Shown here: positions 9,900-22,169 of the stretch, piece after piece
Layout of the letters: each line of letters begins with the position of its first letter
How positions within the stretch are numbered: position 1 is the stretch's first letter
NCBI GenBank assembly: GCA_037074705.1
Contig: CM073591.1
Span: 36,002,587-36,066,586, forward strand
Origin: Zhengitettix transpicula
Taxonomy: Eukaryota; Arthropoda; Insecta; Orthoptera; Tetrigidae
Length of the DNA: 64,000 nucleotides
Direction of reading: 5' to 3'
Made by a program: the position numbers and the translations under genes
Notes under the pieces: model-generated
What the model was told of the DNA's origin: nothing
Database searches by the model: none
What the model saw: only the letters and a program-made list of their open reading frames with translations

Positions 9900-12800
9900 A
9901 TCTGATTAAAAAAACTTTAAATGAAAATATTATTTAATAATGGAAATGTTGACTTAAGAATGCCTAATAATAAAAACCACGTTTCTGAGAGTAAAACGAA
10001 AACTTTATTTTTTTATACGACGGAGCATTGAAAGAATCATAAAAGTGTCTACATCAAAGACATAGCCTAAATGGTTTTCACACTTTATCGTAGTCGTCTG
10101 GCTTCAGTAAAATTAAAATTTCATAAATAATTATTCCCTCCTGAAATTGGAATTCTAGTAACATCAGCATTTTGTCTGTTCTAATTTCTAGTAACGAATA
10201 ATGAGGGCCCCAGTACTTCTCTGTAATCTTTCCATTGATATATTCAACATTTCCAGACTTCCTTCTTGCGTTTTCAGCAGCCCTGTCAGGAATTACACGT
10301 CTTAATAACCATATTTTTACTTATTTTTATGTCAATTATAATCTTATCACGGGTATAAAATCTTGTATATCCAATTCCGCTCTGGATTTTTCAATTAAAC
10401 AGCCGATAGTGATGGAGTTAATCAACCCAAGTGATTGAATTGGACTACTTTTTCCTCTCATAATCCGAACCTAGCACGGTACAAATATCGAAGACGTGCT
10501 GAAGTCAGCATTCGTGTTCTTCAAAGTCGAGTTTGGCTTCGAAGTCACGCCCCTTGCACCTTCCTTCCGGCCAACATCGACTTGCGAGAGGAATGGCGGT
10601 TAAAAGTTATTTACTGACCCCAAGCTCCGGCACCTCACCTAACAGAACTCTTTCCAAGGGAGAAAAACTCCCAAATAAATCCTGCCCGTTCCGAGGCAAA
10701 ACCTCCTTCCCTTCTAAATAAGAAAAGAAGAAGTAAACGGATTTCGTTCACAAGAAGAAACTTTAAAATAACGTTAATCTATAGTTCGGTGGGAAGGGAG
10801 GAGGAATTGCAGACTTTTCAGCTATAAAATGTTTCCAATGTAACTCGCCCAACAATAAAGTAATATAAGCTTGATCAGATACGTAGTTACCATAAATACA
10901 TATATTTTTAATGTACAATAGGTGATTACAGAACTCTTGCAAGAGCAATCAAACATAAAGTTGAGGAATATCTACTTTTTTTACCAACACAATTTGATTA
11001 TTGTTCATGAAATCAAAAATTCATTAAGAACCTAATTCTTATTTCTGGAACTTGACTAATATTTTATTTTGATGTTCTACTAAATAAACTTATTGTTCGT
11101 CAAATTGATTACTGTAAAACTAAACAATTACACTATTTATGAAATTAATATGTTAAATGATGAATAGAGAGAAAATGTTTATAATTCTCTTAAGAATAAC
11201 TTCATTCACAATATCATTCGACCAATTTTACGTTAAGGGATGTAATGATCAAAGTAACATCAAAACTAAACACAAAACACTTAATCCATAGAAATATTTA
11301 AAGATTAAAAATAAAGTATTCTGATTATAAGAACAGAATATTGTGAATAATATGCATATATATATATATATATATACACAAACACAGATATATATATATA
11401 TATATATATGCATTTTGTGTGTGTGTGTGTGATTCAGTAGTGTAAAAAATTAAACTATAACGATGTTACGACAAACTATTTCAATTAATTTTGGGTAAGT
11501 CTGTAATCTGATGAAAAAAAAACTCCTCGTGAAAACCCCACGATAAAATAGGTAAAGGTACAGAGGAATAGTAGTCAATTACTTAATTAGTAAGAAAAAC
11601 CGACATACACGGTGAATTAATTTTGTACATGATTCGCAGTTTATTAACCTTGTAAATTATCGTCAGGTTGACAGTCGACTGCGATGATGTTGATTGCAAA
11701 AACTTCGTCGTTCGAAACAAATTTTACCGGAGAATCATTTATTAAAAGCTGACACATTTCTGAAGTGGTCCACTGATTTAAATATTTGCTCAAATGTGCA
11801 TAATTTAATTACAAGTTTAATTTACAATTTTTATATTTATTTTAGAGTTTAATTTTGAGTATTTAGGTTATTGTATCTTATAGAAACCATGCTATAAATT
11901 AAGAAAAGCTACATTGAAATATTTTTTATTGTCGAATTAGTTTACAATCTCTCTACAGGAAATTTGGTAATTTTGTTTAATTCTGAAAAATGAGAAATTA
12001 GCCCCAAATTTCCTCAAATTACGAAGTATTTCGAAGAAGTATGCCTTGTAAATATTATGATTAGAAATCATGTAAACAACAGAACGAGTTGCAGAAAAAT
12101 GTTAAAAATTAAGATAATTTATAGAATATATTAGTAACTATTGGTTCAAATATTTCTGTTGCAATATTATAAAACTTTTAATTGTGTGTAGGGTTAAAAT
12201 AGTACAAAAACAGCCGAATTTGGCATAAATAAAGTTAAATAGTATAATTTTCTGTAGAAGAATATGTTGGCACTGGCTTGGACAAAATTACTAATATCCA
12301 CATGGAAGCAGACAAAATAAATAACTTTAATTTTTAATAATAATTGTTAGTTTTTATTGCACTTCTCTCAATGTTATTAATGTGTATCAAAATCTTCTTT
12401 ACTATCGAAATAAAACACTGTAGAATTAAATAATGTTAATAATAATTTCTTATGATTGCATCCTTACTTTTGCTACAATAACTTTATTTCTGCATAAATC
12501 TACAAGGTAATTATTTGTAGAAGTCCTGTGTAGGGTTCATCGTTTTTCTGGTTAATGATTTCAACTTTATAAAGGGCAAACGCACAATGCGAATTAAGGT
12601 CATTATAATTTTTATTTGTAATGAAGAGATTGGAAGTTATTGAAAAATAGTGTGCAAGACAACGTATGGTTGGAAATTACAAGAGGAAAGTTTTAGAAAT
12701 ACGGTGTTTAAGGGCGACTATTTTAAGGGTCTTCCGTTCCTTCCTTATCTGTTTGACAGTTCAAATAAACCGTAGCTGCAAAGTCGGCGAGGGACTATCT

Positions 12801-14060
12801 GAAATATCTGGTCTCAGGGTAAAGAGGCACGATAAGGAGGAACCGCAGCTACCGAGGGAAAGAAGATATTAAGAGAATGGAGGTAGATAGATGAGGCGAA
12901 GATAGCTTCGTGATTTGTAAGGCGGGCCAAATGTGACCGTTCACTTTGAGCGGCCGCGTATCCTAAGAATGCCATTCCTCACATACTTCCCATTTCAATT
13001 TGTTACCGCTTTGTATTTATCTAATTGAACGACTATTTATCAAGCAAAAATACTGTTAAGCGGTTCTACCTCAACATCCATATTGTGAAGAAACAGCTTT
13101 AAAAAAAGTCTTGTAAAAATGTGTTAAAAAATCTTTCGTTTTCATTATGTGAACCCCTTGCACTTAATCTCAACAATTACTATTTTCACCACCGTTCGTT
13201 CTATTACAGTGTTTCCTACTCTTGGATGGCTCATTAACATGCATCTTCTTTAACTTGGATAACTTCAAAAATTCCATTACTGTTGAAAACGTAGGCTACT
13301 CAAAATACACTGACAGTTTAAAATATATTTTAAATGCTCATAAATTATAATATACTCTGCTTCAAAGAGGAATTTTTTGGTTCAACAATCTGCGGTCGGG
13401 ATTTAACAGTAATTACGTTGCTTCTTTGAAAGTCGACCAGCAGACAATTTTCTCGAATTCGGTGCGACACGAAGGCAGAAACGGAGCTGGAACAAACACT
13501 TCACAGGTACGAATTAGCGTAGTTCTTGTTCAAATTCGCTCTTCGAGGAACACCTAACATTAGCTACCAGTTATTCTTCATACGTTGACTCCGTCACACA
13601 TCCACCACCACATCGCAACGCCATCATTTTTTTTTGCAACGAAAACTCGCTCCAACAGCGCTGTTCAAATTTACACTATACCTCTGGAAGGTTCTATCCG
13701 ATAATTCCCAACGCACCCTTGAGACAAAAGGTCAACGGATTTGCCAAAAATTTGATTCAAGCCAATTTTCTGACAAATAACATGAGATCTACGTTCATGG
13801 TAATACGAATTTGCGAACAAATGCCAAATTTCCTAACTCTAAGATAATTATATATTTAATTTGTTCACTACAAATGCAATAAATTCCATAGTAAACCACT
13901 TAATTAGACTGTTTTACTATTTTTATTAATTGTAAGCCCTTTTGGGTCCTCGGGTACAACAATAATAAAACCAATATTGCCAGTCAAAGTTTTGTTTAAA
14001 ATAAGAGCTTTAGACCTTATACGGACATATTCATGTGCAAAACAGTAGTTTTGAATTAGA
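9900..14060. other. AT-rich spacer with microsatellite; no gene recognised
   Basis: About 4 kb of low-GC sequence. Short ORFs at 10235-10721 and 12666-12872 overlap modest GC rises (10480-10620 and 12780-12960) but show no domain. No copy of the window's repeat families is visible. The (AT)n hairpin at 11351-11430 is listed separately. Confidence 0.5.
11351..11431. repeat. (AT)n palindrome followed by (GT)n
   Basis: atgcatatatat...acacaaacacag...atatatatgcat forms two AT-rich arms that end in ATGCAT on each side (11352-11413). A (GT)n run follows (about 11416-11431). Simple sequence that can form a cruciform. Confidence 0.85.
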
Positions 14061-14061
14061 A

Positions 14062-14600
14062 ATTATACAGAAATAGTAAAACGGAAACTTTGAAGAAGTC
14101 ACTTGGAGTCAAGTGAAGCTCTAACGTCAATTACCAATCGGTTAAATGCTCTGTGTCCTTCCTTAAAGAGAAATTTTATGAAAATGTTACGCAAGCCAAT
14201 CAAGCTTTTTGTATAGGTTTTCTTAGTGTAGCCATTATGCATATAATATTGTAATTATATGTGCAGTACAATATTAAGCTAGGTTATATAAAATGAATTC
14301 TTATGCGTGTTTTTATATATATAATGTGGTCTATATATTACAAATAAATTATGTATAAAACATTAAATAAGGTGGAGAAAATATTATCACGACTTCACAA
14401 AACTCCAACCCAACTCATTTTTTTAAAGTGAATAAATAACATAAGCCAAATAAGTCAGAAATTTATCAAGTTCAATTTAAAAAATTCACCGTTTCGTTCC
14501 TAATTTTTGACCTCTTCAAGTGTAAAATTTAAGTAAAATATAAATTAGTAATAATTAATACTATGAGGATTGGTAAATTACATTGAACTTAAACCAATGA
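14062..14600. repeat. Family R dispersed repeat, copy 1
   Basis: Aligns with 18145-18660 plus 18904-18960: shared blocks aaactttgaagaagtcactt, tagtgtagccattatgcat, attacaaataaattatgt, aagccaaataagtcagaa and tatcaagttcaatttaaaa. Near its right end on the minus strand is a degenerate family P core (complement of GAAAC at 14491-14495 and of CTTGAAGA at 14513-14520). No coding capacity is evident. Confidence 0.8.
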
Positions 14601-14674
14601 TTTTCTTACCATTACCCGGTCAACATAAAAAGTAAGGCAAAATAAGTAAGCTTAAAATCCAAGGAGTGTTTATT

Positions 14675-15350
14675 CAGTACCCGCTTTTTCTCAAAAATCC
14701 TATACAATTTCACATTCTGAATATATCGATCAGGAACTATGGAATCCATATTACTATAATTCCAAATATTTTAGTCTCCTCACTCCGAATTTTTATGGCT
14801 TTTTATTATTCTTATTTGACATTTTAATAATGCAATATTCATGCGTACGAATTTATATTTCAGGGATTAAAAAATCATTTCTTTGTGGAAGCTAAAAATA
14901 TTACTAGCTATGACTTTTTTAAAAAATAATTTTGATATATTTTTCTCATTTTCAGAGTTTAGTAGTGGTTTTCTCCACCATTGTTTCGTTTCGTAGTTTA
15001 TTTTGTGTGATTGTAGTATTTTTTGCATCCTTCTCCTGCCTCTAATTCTGTTAACTACTCACTTTTCCTCTGAAATCCTATACAATTTTACTTTCCAAAT
15101 ATACTGGTCAGAGGCAGTGGAATCCATGTTGTTATAAACCAATATATTTATTAGTCTAGTCCATCAGATTTTTTCTGGCTTTCTATTAATCTTAATTTAC
15201 ATTTTAATAATGCAATATTCATGCGTACGAATTTATATTTCAGAAGTAAAAAAAAATCATTACTAAAACTAAAAATATTACAAACAAATGCTCTTTTATA
15301 TAATTTTGAGATTTTCTCCTCACTTTCCGAGTTTTCCCCCGTTGCTTTAG
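14675..15350. repeat. Imperfect tandem duplication, period about 378 bp
   Basis: aatcctatacaattt occurs at 14696 and 15074. The block cattttaataatgcaatatt plus catgcgtacgaatttatatt occurs at about 14819 and 15199. Flanking stretches also align, with offsets of 373-380 bp. Two diverged units, no ORF, function unknown. Confidence 0.75.
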
Positions 15351-15579
15351 TAATAAATTACCTTCATTGGTAAAATGGTAAAATAACGCCCTTTCTTGCT
15401 TGCTTGCATTGTTCTTAGATACTTTTCAGAGTATTAAAACATTAACAAAGATGAAATAATGTAGTACCCTATTTTTATGGTGACGAGTTCGGAGACTGCT
15501 TCATCTATATACGCGGTTATTGTTTACAAATGTATTACAAGATTGACTGCTTGAGATTCCAATCGTGTTTTAAGTAGTG

Positions 15580-15600
15580 TTCGTGTGTGTGTGTGTGTGG
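15580..15600. repeat. (GT)n microsatellite
   Basis: gtgtgtgtgtgtgtgtgg, a short dinucleotide run before a GC-elevated stretch. Confidence 0.85.
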
Positions 15601-16030
15601 AGCGAACACCAATTATGTGTTAGGGGTGAAGTGCTAGGAATGATATCGGACGAATCATCTTCGAAGTTTCGAAACGGCAACGGGACGTGAAGAGCGGGAT
15701 ACGCCAATTTTCCCAAGGTGTGTGCACTAAATTACCTTGGCAGAGGGCCACTTTTAAAACTGATGAAAATTTCTACCGAGACGAAAGAAAAGCAAGCGCG
15801 TTAGCGAAGCTTTCTTTATCGTGGCCACGTTTCCGACTTCCGCTATTAGCGAAGCAGAGCAGAAACTCTTCGGGGTTACTGGAGGTCAGACACTCCGATA
15901 GCGTCCACACGAAACGCTCAATAAACAATAAATTACCCCGAAAACCCTGTTAGCCGATACACATCACGTCTTGCGAAAGCCAATGCCCAGCTGCTGGAAG
16001 CCCGTCGGCGAACCAACACTGAAAAGTAGA
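15600..16030. other. GC-elevated unique island
   Basis: GC-richer sequence with an 88-codon plus ORF (15687-15953) rich in Arg, Lys and Ser and with no known domain. It contains two copies of the decamer ttagcgaagc. No repeat family in this window matches it. Candidate exon or UTR; weak. Confidence 0.25.
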
Positions 16031-16224
16031 CGAAGTCATTCCAATTATTGAAGAATTTTTATTGAAAATTTTACAGGTGTCTTCAACACTTCTGGAAACT
16101 TTGTCAAGCGTCGTAGACTCTCGAGATATTTCTGCGTGTCGGGAGATAATGCTCAGGGTGCATTTTTGACTTTGATTTCATTTGTTTTATTACCTCGTTA
16201 CCTACATGTTTTATTAATCTATTA

Positions 16225-16935
16225 CTAAAACAATGCATAATGGTACAAATGTCGTGACAGCAGATAAAGATGTTGGTAATCTTGTTAGAAACGTTGACAT
16301 CACTTTGGAAAAAACTAAATGTGTGGTCAATAAATTATCACTAAATCTAGATAAAACCAGATTTCGGTCTTGAGATTGATAGTAATTTAAAGTGGACTGA
16401 CCATATTGATCTGCTTGCTGGGAATCTCAGTTCGGCTTGTTATTGTCTCAGAACCTTAATGCAACATGTTTACATCAGCACAACGAAAATGGTGTACTTT
16501 GCGTATTCTCATTCCCTTATGTGTTATGGAAGTGCAAATTGGGGCAGTTGCCCAGATGCATTGAATTATTGAAAAGCGTGCCATTAGAATACTTTATAAT
16601 GCGGATAATAAATCTAGCTGTAAACAGTTTTTCAAAAGTCTGTGAATATTAACCACCGTGTCCATCCACAAAATTTTAAAGTTCGTTAAGCGGAACAGGA
16701 ATCTTTTTCAAACGAATGGAGACTCTCACGATTACGAGACTAGGAATCGCTCAGGTCTACGATCTTTGCTATCTACCAGAGAAGTATTCAGCATTCAGGG
16801 ATAGTTTTATCCAATAGCCTTCCTCCAGATGTTAAGAACAATAACAACTACAAGAGTTTTGGGATTACAGTGTAAAAATATTCAACTGAAAGGCGTGTTT
16901 CACTCCGTACAGGAATATCTTGATCGGTCCCCTTA
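16225..16935 (+). pseudogene. Decayed LINE reverse transcriptase C-terminus
   Basis: Joined in three frames, the plus strand shows an RT palm remnant (TTVVTADKDVGNLVRNVDI, NKLSLNLDKT), then LKWTDHIDLLAGNLSSACY, TTKMVYFAYSHSLMCYG, RILYNADNKSSCKQFFKSL, and finally HDYETRNRSGLRSLLSTRE. This order (D-D box neighbourhood, 'LN.DKT', 'G..ID..LKW..HI', 'Y.Y.HS...YG...WG', 'N.R') is typical of the C-terminal RT and tail of Jockey/CR1-like non-LTR retrotransposons. Frameshifts and stops make it dead. The 5' part (endonuclease, RT fingers) is absent. The following AT-rich 400 bp may be its 3' UTR. Confidence 0.85.
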
Positions 16936-18140
16936 TAATTAATTATTTTTAAACTGCAAAAGTGTTCAATGTGTTAGTCACAAAACAACTTATTTCATAA
17001 CTTGCTTTATCTCTGTTGGTCTTTTCTGCTCTGTTTCGTGAAAAGACTTGTCCGTCGTTTGTGTTTCCTTCTAGTGTGTGTGTGTGTGTTTGTGTGTGTC
17101 AGGTTTAGGATTTTTTCTAGTGTGATGTGTAATTATATATTTTATGATAATTAATTCTCTAATCATTAATTTTTTACTTGTGCGCATTGAATTTTTTTTG
17201 AGTACTGTAAATATTATATTATATCCCTTAGTATGGTTAAAGAATTTTTTTTGTTATTATTAATATAAAGTTCTTTTGCTTATGTTTGTCAGGGAAATTT
17301 GTGTTCCGAATTTTTAGTATTTTTATGTTAACTTCTGATTGTTTATAATTGTAGCATCCAATAAATATGTTGTAATTTTATGTATTGACGTATCCTATTT
17401 TCTCATACGACGACTAATGGAATAACATCAAATAAATAATATAAATGACGCACATACTTTAATACACGAAGATACGCGAAGAAAAAATTGGACGCTGAAG
17501 GATGAAAGATTAAGAAAACCCTTCGACTGTCCGTCACCTTCAGTTTCATTAACAGTTTTGTGGAGATATTTTCAGGTATAGAATGATGTGGAAGCCCTGA
17601 GAAATGCGGAAAGAGCATATTTTAAACCCAGTGTACCTGTCATTACTGAGAATTTTCATTCAGAACCCCAATAAACGGGAACACTTATTTTTATACTCTA
17701 ACAGAAGATGAGTTCAATTTGATTCGACGAGTCTCTCACATTACTTATGTTTTACGGCGATTAAACTGGTGCTAGAAATCTCCTTTATCGAAACGGCTAT
17801 GAGTAAGCGGTAATAAGTTCTTCCTGTTTTTGAAAAATCCCACAAGATTGTGTACAGAGATTTCTTCTTCTGAGAAGGAGAATGAAACATTCCGCAGCCG
17901 TTTGTTCATTCGAACAAAAAGATGCGATTTATGTAAGCCAATATTAAATAAATTACAAGCTTGAAAAATTCTAGTCACAACCGACTTCCTTTACGTTAAA
18001 TATATTTGCTTCTCTGTCCGTCGCGAATCCTAAAGTAGCTCTTACATTTTTTATTAAAAAATCTGTATTTCCTCAGCACACATCGGATCGATTTTCAAGA
18101 AGAAAATTATACGAAATTTCGTTCCGAAATAATACATGAC
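16935..18140. other. AT-rich spacer, possibly LINE 3' UTR at its left end
   Basis: Contains a (GT)n run near 17078-17100 and poly-T stretches. No A-rich terminus clearly closes the LINE. ORFs at 17403-17618 and 17772-17978 show no domain. Confidence 0.45.
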
Positions 18141-18144
18141 TAAA

Positions 18145-18960
18145 GTATAAATAGTATAACGGAAACTTTGAAGAAGTCACTTGGAGTCGACATTTAAATA
18201 CATATCACATTCTAATACTGAAGCTCTAACGTTAATTAACAATCAGTTAAATGCTCTGTATCCTTCCTTGAAGAGAGTTACGTAAGCAAATCAAGCCTTT
18301 AGTATAGTTTTTCTTAGTGTAGCCATTATGCATATAATATTGGAATTTAATGTGCAGCACAATATTCTTAGGCTATGTTATGTTATGTTAATGAGTTCTC
18401 GTATGGGTTTATATATATATATATATATAAAGTGGCCTGTATATTACAAATAAATTATGTGTAAAACATTAAATAAGGGAGAGAAAATATTATCAGGATT
18501 TCACAAAACTTCAGAGTAACTGATTTTTTAAAAGTGAATAAAATAACATAAGCCAAATAAGTCAGAACTTTATCAAGTTCAATTTAAAAAATTTAACGTT
18601 TCGATCCTCATTTTGGGAACTCTTCCAGTGTAAAATTTAAATAATATATATATATTTCGGGCAACAGGCTACATGTGGGGACGCAGCATTCCCTTCTCCG
18701 TGCCTCTACCAGTTTAGGAGGCAGCTGGCCGACTATTCCAATGGGAATAGCGAACAACTCTTACAGTATGCCCAAGGTCTCTGACCCCGGAACATACACC
18801 TCTCAGAACAGGCCGAGGTGCCTCGGCTTGTGGGAACCTTAGTTCAAAAGCGGAGAGGAAAAGGCATCCCCAAATGTAGCCCCTTCGTATCTCTCCTCTT
18901 AAATAAAATATAAATTCGTAATAATTAGTATCATGAGGATTGGTAAATTGATTTTCAAAA
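18145..18960. repeat. Family R dispersed repeat, copy 2 (interrupted)
   Basis: Same block order as 14062-14600. It differs by extra bases after cacttggagtcg and by a longer TA run (about 18413-18430). A family A copy (18652-18903) interrupts it. After the insert the alignment to copy 1 resumes (aaaatataaatt, agtaataatta, tgaggattggtaaatt) and then enters the palindrome. Confidence 0.8.
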
Positions 18961-19125
18961 GTGCGTGTTTTGCAGAAACATTTCGGTCGAATGTTTGTGC
19001 AAAGGGCACCTTTGAAAATGAATTCATCAATCTTCATGTAATTAATTACTACGAATTTTTATTTGATTTAAATTTTACGCCTGAAGAGGTCCCAAAATTT
19101 CGGGACGTTACGTTGTGTTTATAAT
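18598..19125. repeat. Large near-perfect palindrome, family P-type ends
   Basis: After removing the family A insert (18652-18903), each arm is about 130 bp with the centre near 18986. The left arm starts with the complement of GAAACGTT and a hairpin. The right arm ends CCTGAAGAGGTCCC, aaaattt, CGGGACGTTACGTTGTG (from 19080). The left core has an extra G (CTGGAAGA) and the right core reads GTTA for GAAA, so neither is canonical. Both strands read similar peptides (TFEN-F-N-H--NYYEF), which confirms the symmetry. Confidence 0.75.
18652..18903 (-). mobile_element. Family A retroposon, internally deleted, with TSD
   Basis: On the minus strand it begins AGGAGAGATACGAAGGGGCTA and runs to the ccttctccgtgcctc/cccaca part. 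It then jumps directly to the terminus catgtagcctgttgccc, losing about 200 bp at a short ATG(A/T)G junction. Its A/T-rich tail is aaatatatatata. Direct repeats TTAAATAA flank it (18646-18653 and 18900-18907). The copy at 14062-14600 shows the empty site. Confidence 0.8.
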
Positions 19126-19129
19126 GTTT

Positions 19130-20025
19130 TAAATTTGACTTCTTACTGATTGGCTGATGTTATTTCATTAATTTAAAAAGTCTGTTAAATATAATTACTC
19201 ATATTTTAAAAAATCAAATATCTGTGTTCCAAAAAAAAACACCTGGACACGTCGATAAAGGAATTTGTGAACGAGAGAATTTATAAAGGAATTGAAGTGG
19301 TATGACTTGGCATAGACGTTGCTGTAAGATTCCGTATATATGTGGGATAAATAAATAAAACAGGGTTAAGGTCACGCATTTTCCACAATAGAGAAAATTT
19401 TCATTTATAAACTAATTTTAAAATTGAAGTAATCCAGACTCTTATAAAATAATCCTCATTTCTTATTTTTCTTTCAAAAAAATTATTTCACTATTACATC
19501 TATCAGATTTGGTTTTGTAATTATTTTATTCTGTTGTAGAAATAATGCAATTCTCTTAGTTGTTTTACCTTCTATTACTTCGTAGAAGTTTTTGTTCAAT
19601 TATTACATTTTAAATTATGATTTACTTAGGTTGCTCAAACTGTAAAGGATGGTGCTTCAGGGAATAAGAACTTATTGACGTTCGAAGGAATGTTAGGGTT
19701 TTTTTCTGTATAGTATTTTCTAAGTGTTTATAAAATGGTCCGTCAGATAAGGATGCACTCTGATCATATTCAGGGCCGTTGAGCGCAATGTCAAAAGTGT
19801 CCGAAAACTTGAGGCAATGAACAAACTAACATAATTGAGTGAAGTGTCTAGAGTTAGCTAATAATATTATCTGTTAACTGTGCGAACAACATTTGTATTT
19901 TAAATTCGTGTTCCATTTCTCAAAGGAGAATTTAATCTTAAGTCTAACATGAGTAATGCGCTTATGGCGTTGGTGGTGTTCCAATGTTATCCTGCCTTGT
20001 CCAATCCGATTAAACCTGCGAAAAG
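19130..20025. other. AT-rich spacer, nothing recognised
   Basis: Low-GC sequence with no repeat match, ORF or RNA gene that I can support. Confidence 0.55.
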
Positions 20026-20029
20026 AGAG

Positions 20030-21115
20030 GAAGAGGGTCGTCGACCGACCGTTTAAATGCGAACATTGATTAATGAGCTACGACACCAGCCCTCCTCCAC
20101 CTCTTTCGCCCCTAAACAAACATCCGGCGAATAGAAACGCTTTTTTTCTCCTCTCAGCCTCCCACGTCGGTACCATATATCTTCATCTGTCACCTAGAGA
20201 TTCGTTATATTGATAAGTACATTCGTTCTCTCTTTCTCCGTCTCCCTGTTTGTGTGTGTTTATCAAAATCCGCGTGTCCCCGTTCCCCCTGCATTTTTCA
20301 ACAATGGCAGTGAGCGACTTTGACTAATGCTTTACGCGATTTTCGGCGCTCAATGTGGTCGTTCTACTGAAAATGAGAGAAAGGGGGAGAATTAGTGTGT
20401 GTGTGAGAGAGAGAGACTTTAGGGGTGGATATAAATAGCAATTAATTCCAATTTAACAGGGAACGAACACTGTGCAGTGTATTCAGACCTAACTTCCCCC
20501 TGTGCTGGTTCCAATCCTACTGCGTCCATTAATTTCAATTAGAGTCGCTCATGTGTTTGTTTAGAGACAAATCTCTCCACGGAATCATTTATTTAACTCT
20601 GGAGGAAGGTTTTCCCGGGCATCACTTTTAGTTATCTTCTAACTTTCTCTCTCTCTCTGTCTGTCTGTCTGTGTGCGTGTCTGCGTTGCTTTTAGCTCCC
20701 CGTCATCTTCACGACGACGTCCTGGTCCCGCTGCTGAGCAGAGTTTGAATATAGAATCCCCCATTCCCCTCCTTTCCTTTCTATCCGTACTGGTCTTATC
20801 TGCTGTAGTTTCAGCGTTCTGCCCCGTAACTTTTGATGGAGGCACTGTTTAGGAGAGAGGAGATAGATACTGGTTTCTACTGCCGCCGAAGAAGGGAAGC
20901 GATGTTCGTGTTATCTTAATTAAATAAAAAAACACTACACCCACCCGGACCCGCTCTCTCTCACACACACTGATGGTTTTTCCGCCACCCTCTTTACTGA
21001 GATTCGAAACTCCTTTATCTCTCCCACTCTCCCTCCCCTGAAGACCACGGAGCCATCATCAGCTTTCAATTAACTCTCCCTTTGCACACAGTGGATTACG
21101 ACCGCATGGGAATAA
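20030..21115. other. GC-elevated island with CT/GT runs
   Basis: About 1.1 kb of higher GC with pyrimidine-rich tracts, a CT then GT microsatellite (about 20645-20680) and CpG dinucleotides (cgtcgaccgaccg, cacgacgacgtcc). ORFs are short and low-complexity. No transposon match in this window. It could be an untranslated exon or regulatory DNA; this is inference from composition only. Confidence 0.3.
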
Positions 21116-21467
21116 CTGTGTCCTCTTTCCAAATATATACATAAACATAAGAATTTTTTTTATTGAAACGCATAAAGAAACGCAGTTGGAAGAATCTTAT
21201 TAAGACAGCAAAACAATCTCTCCCTTTTTACGAGGGAACTGTGGAATTATGGCACTTGAAGATATGCTCGCTTAAGTTGTTAACTGCTAAGTTATGCCCT
21301 CTATTTTTTTCTCCACCCCAATCCTCCCTCCAAAAACGAGAGTTTGGTGACGAGGGATTGCCAGTAACTCACTCGACGTATTCTGGGCCAATAACTTCAT
21401 GGATAAGGAACCATTTTTGTCACCCCACTCATGTAGAAAAATGTCAAGTGGTGAATTAAAAAATAAT

Positions 21468-22165
21468 GTAAATTTGTATGTATGTATTTATTTATTTACG
21501 TTAATCTCTATACAAATTTTAACGCGTGGACAGATTGCAACAAAAATTGGTACACATTATTAAAAACACGAGAAACGGTGGTATGTATGTGTGTGTGTCT
21601 CTGGGGGATGGGGGGGGGCAGAAACACCTAGCAAAAATGAGGAAAGAATTATAAATGAAAAATATAATCATTTTGTGTTGTATTCCTGAGCGACAAGAGA
21701 CCATGACGTCACGCGAGAGTGACGTTACTACGCGACGATACTGCACAAAAAAGTAAATATTTCCTTTTTTCGCAATGAAATACAGCAGAAATATTCTGAT
21801 TGAATAAAAAGTATAATTCTATTTAGCAATACTCCGTCGAATGATTAATATAAACAATACGAAAGATTATACGATCTCTTTTCTTTTATACAACTTGACT
21901 TTTAAATGACTGACACGGCATAAATATGGCACGTACCATGATTTTTCCCAATTTGTATGTACTGGAGGAAATGTAGAATGATAGTAAAATAAATGACTAA
22001 TATTTGTTAATCGTTATAATTTAATTACGAATTATTTCAAGTGAGATTCTTGAAAATTTTTGGTTAAATATAAATATAAACAAATAAATCATTATAATTT
22101 CACATATTTGATTGTAAATGTGTAAATAATGAGTACACGTGCAACACTGAGCACCCTGATAGTTT
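21468..22165. repeat. Family H dispersed repeat, copy 1
   Basis: Shares with 35147-35632 the blocks aatttgtatgtatgt, tacaaattttaacgcg, gacagattgcaa, aaaattggtacacac, gtgacgtcac, tgaataaaaagtat, ctgtcgaatgat and aacaatacgaaa. It ends with tacacg-gcaac-c-gagcaccc (about 22132-22160). The end block resembles the cggacaacgcc-type ends of common insect dispersed repeats, but the class is not certain. Confidence 0.7.
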
Positions 22166-22169
22166 AAAA

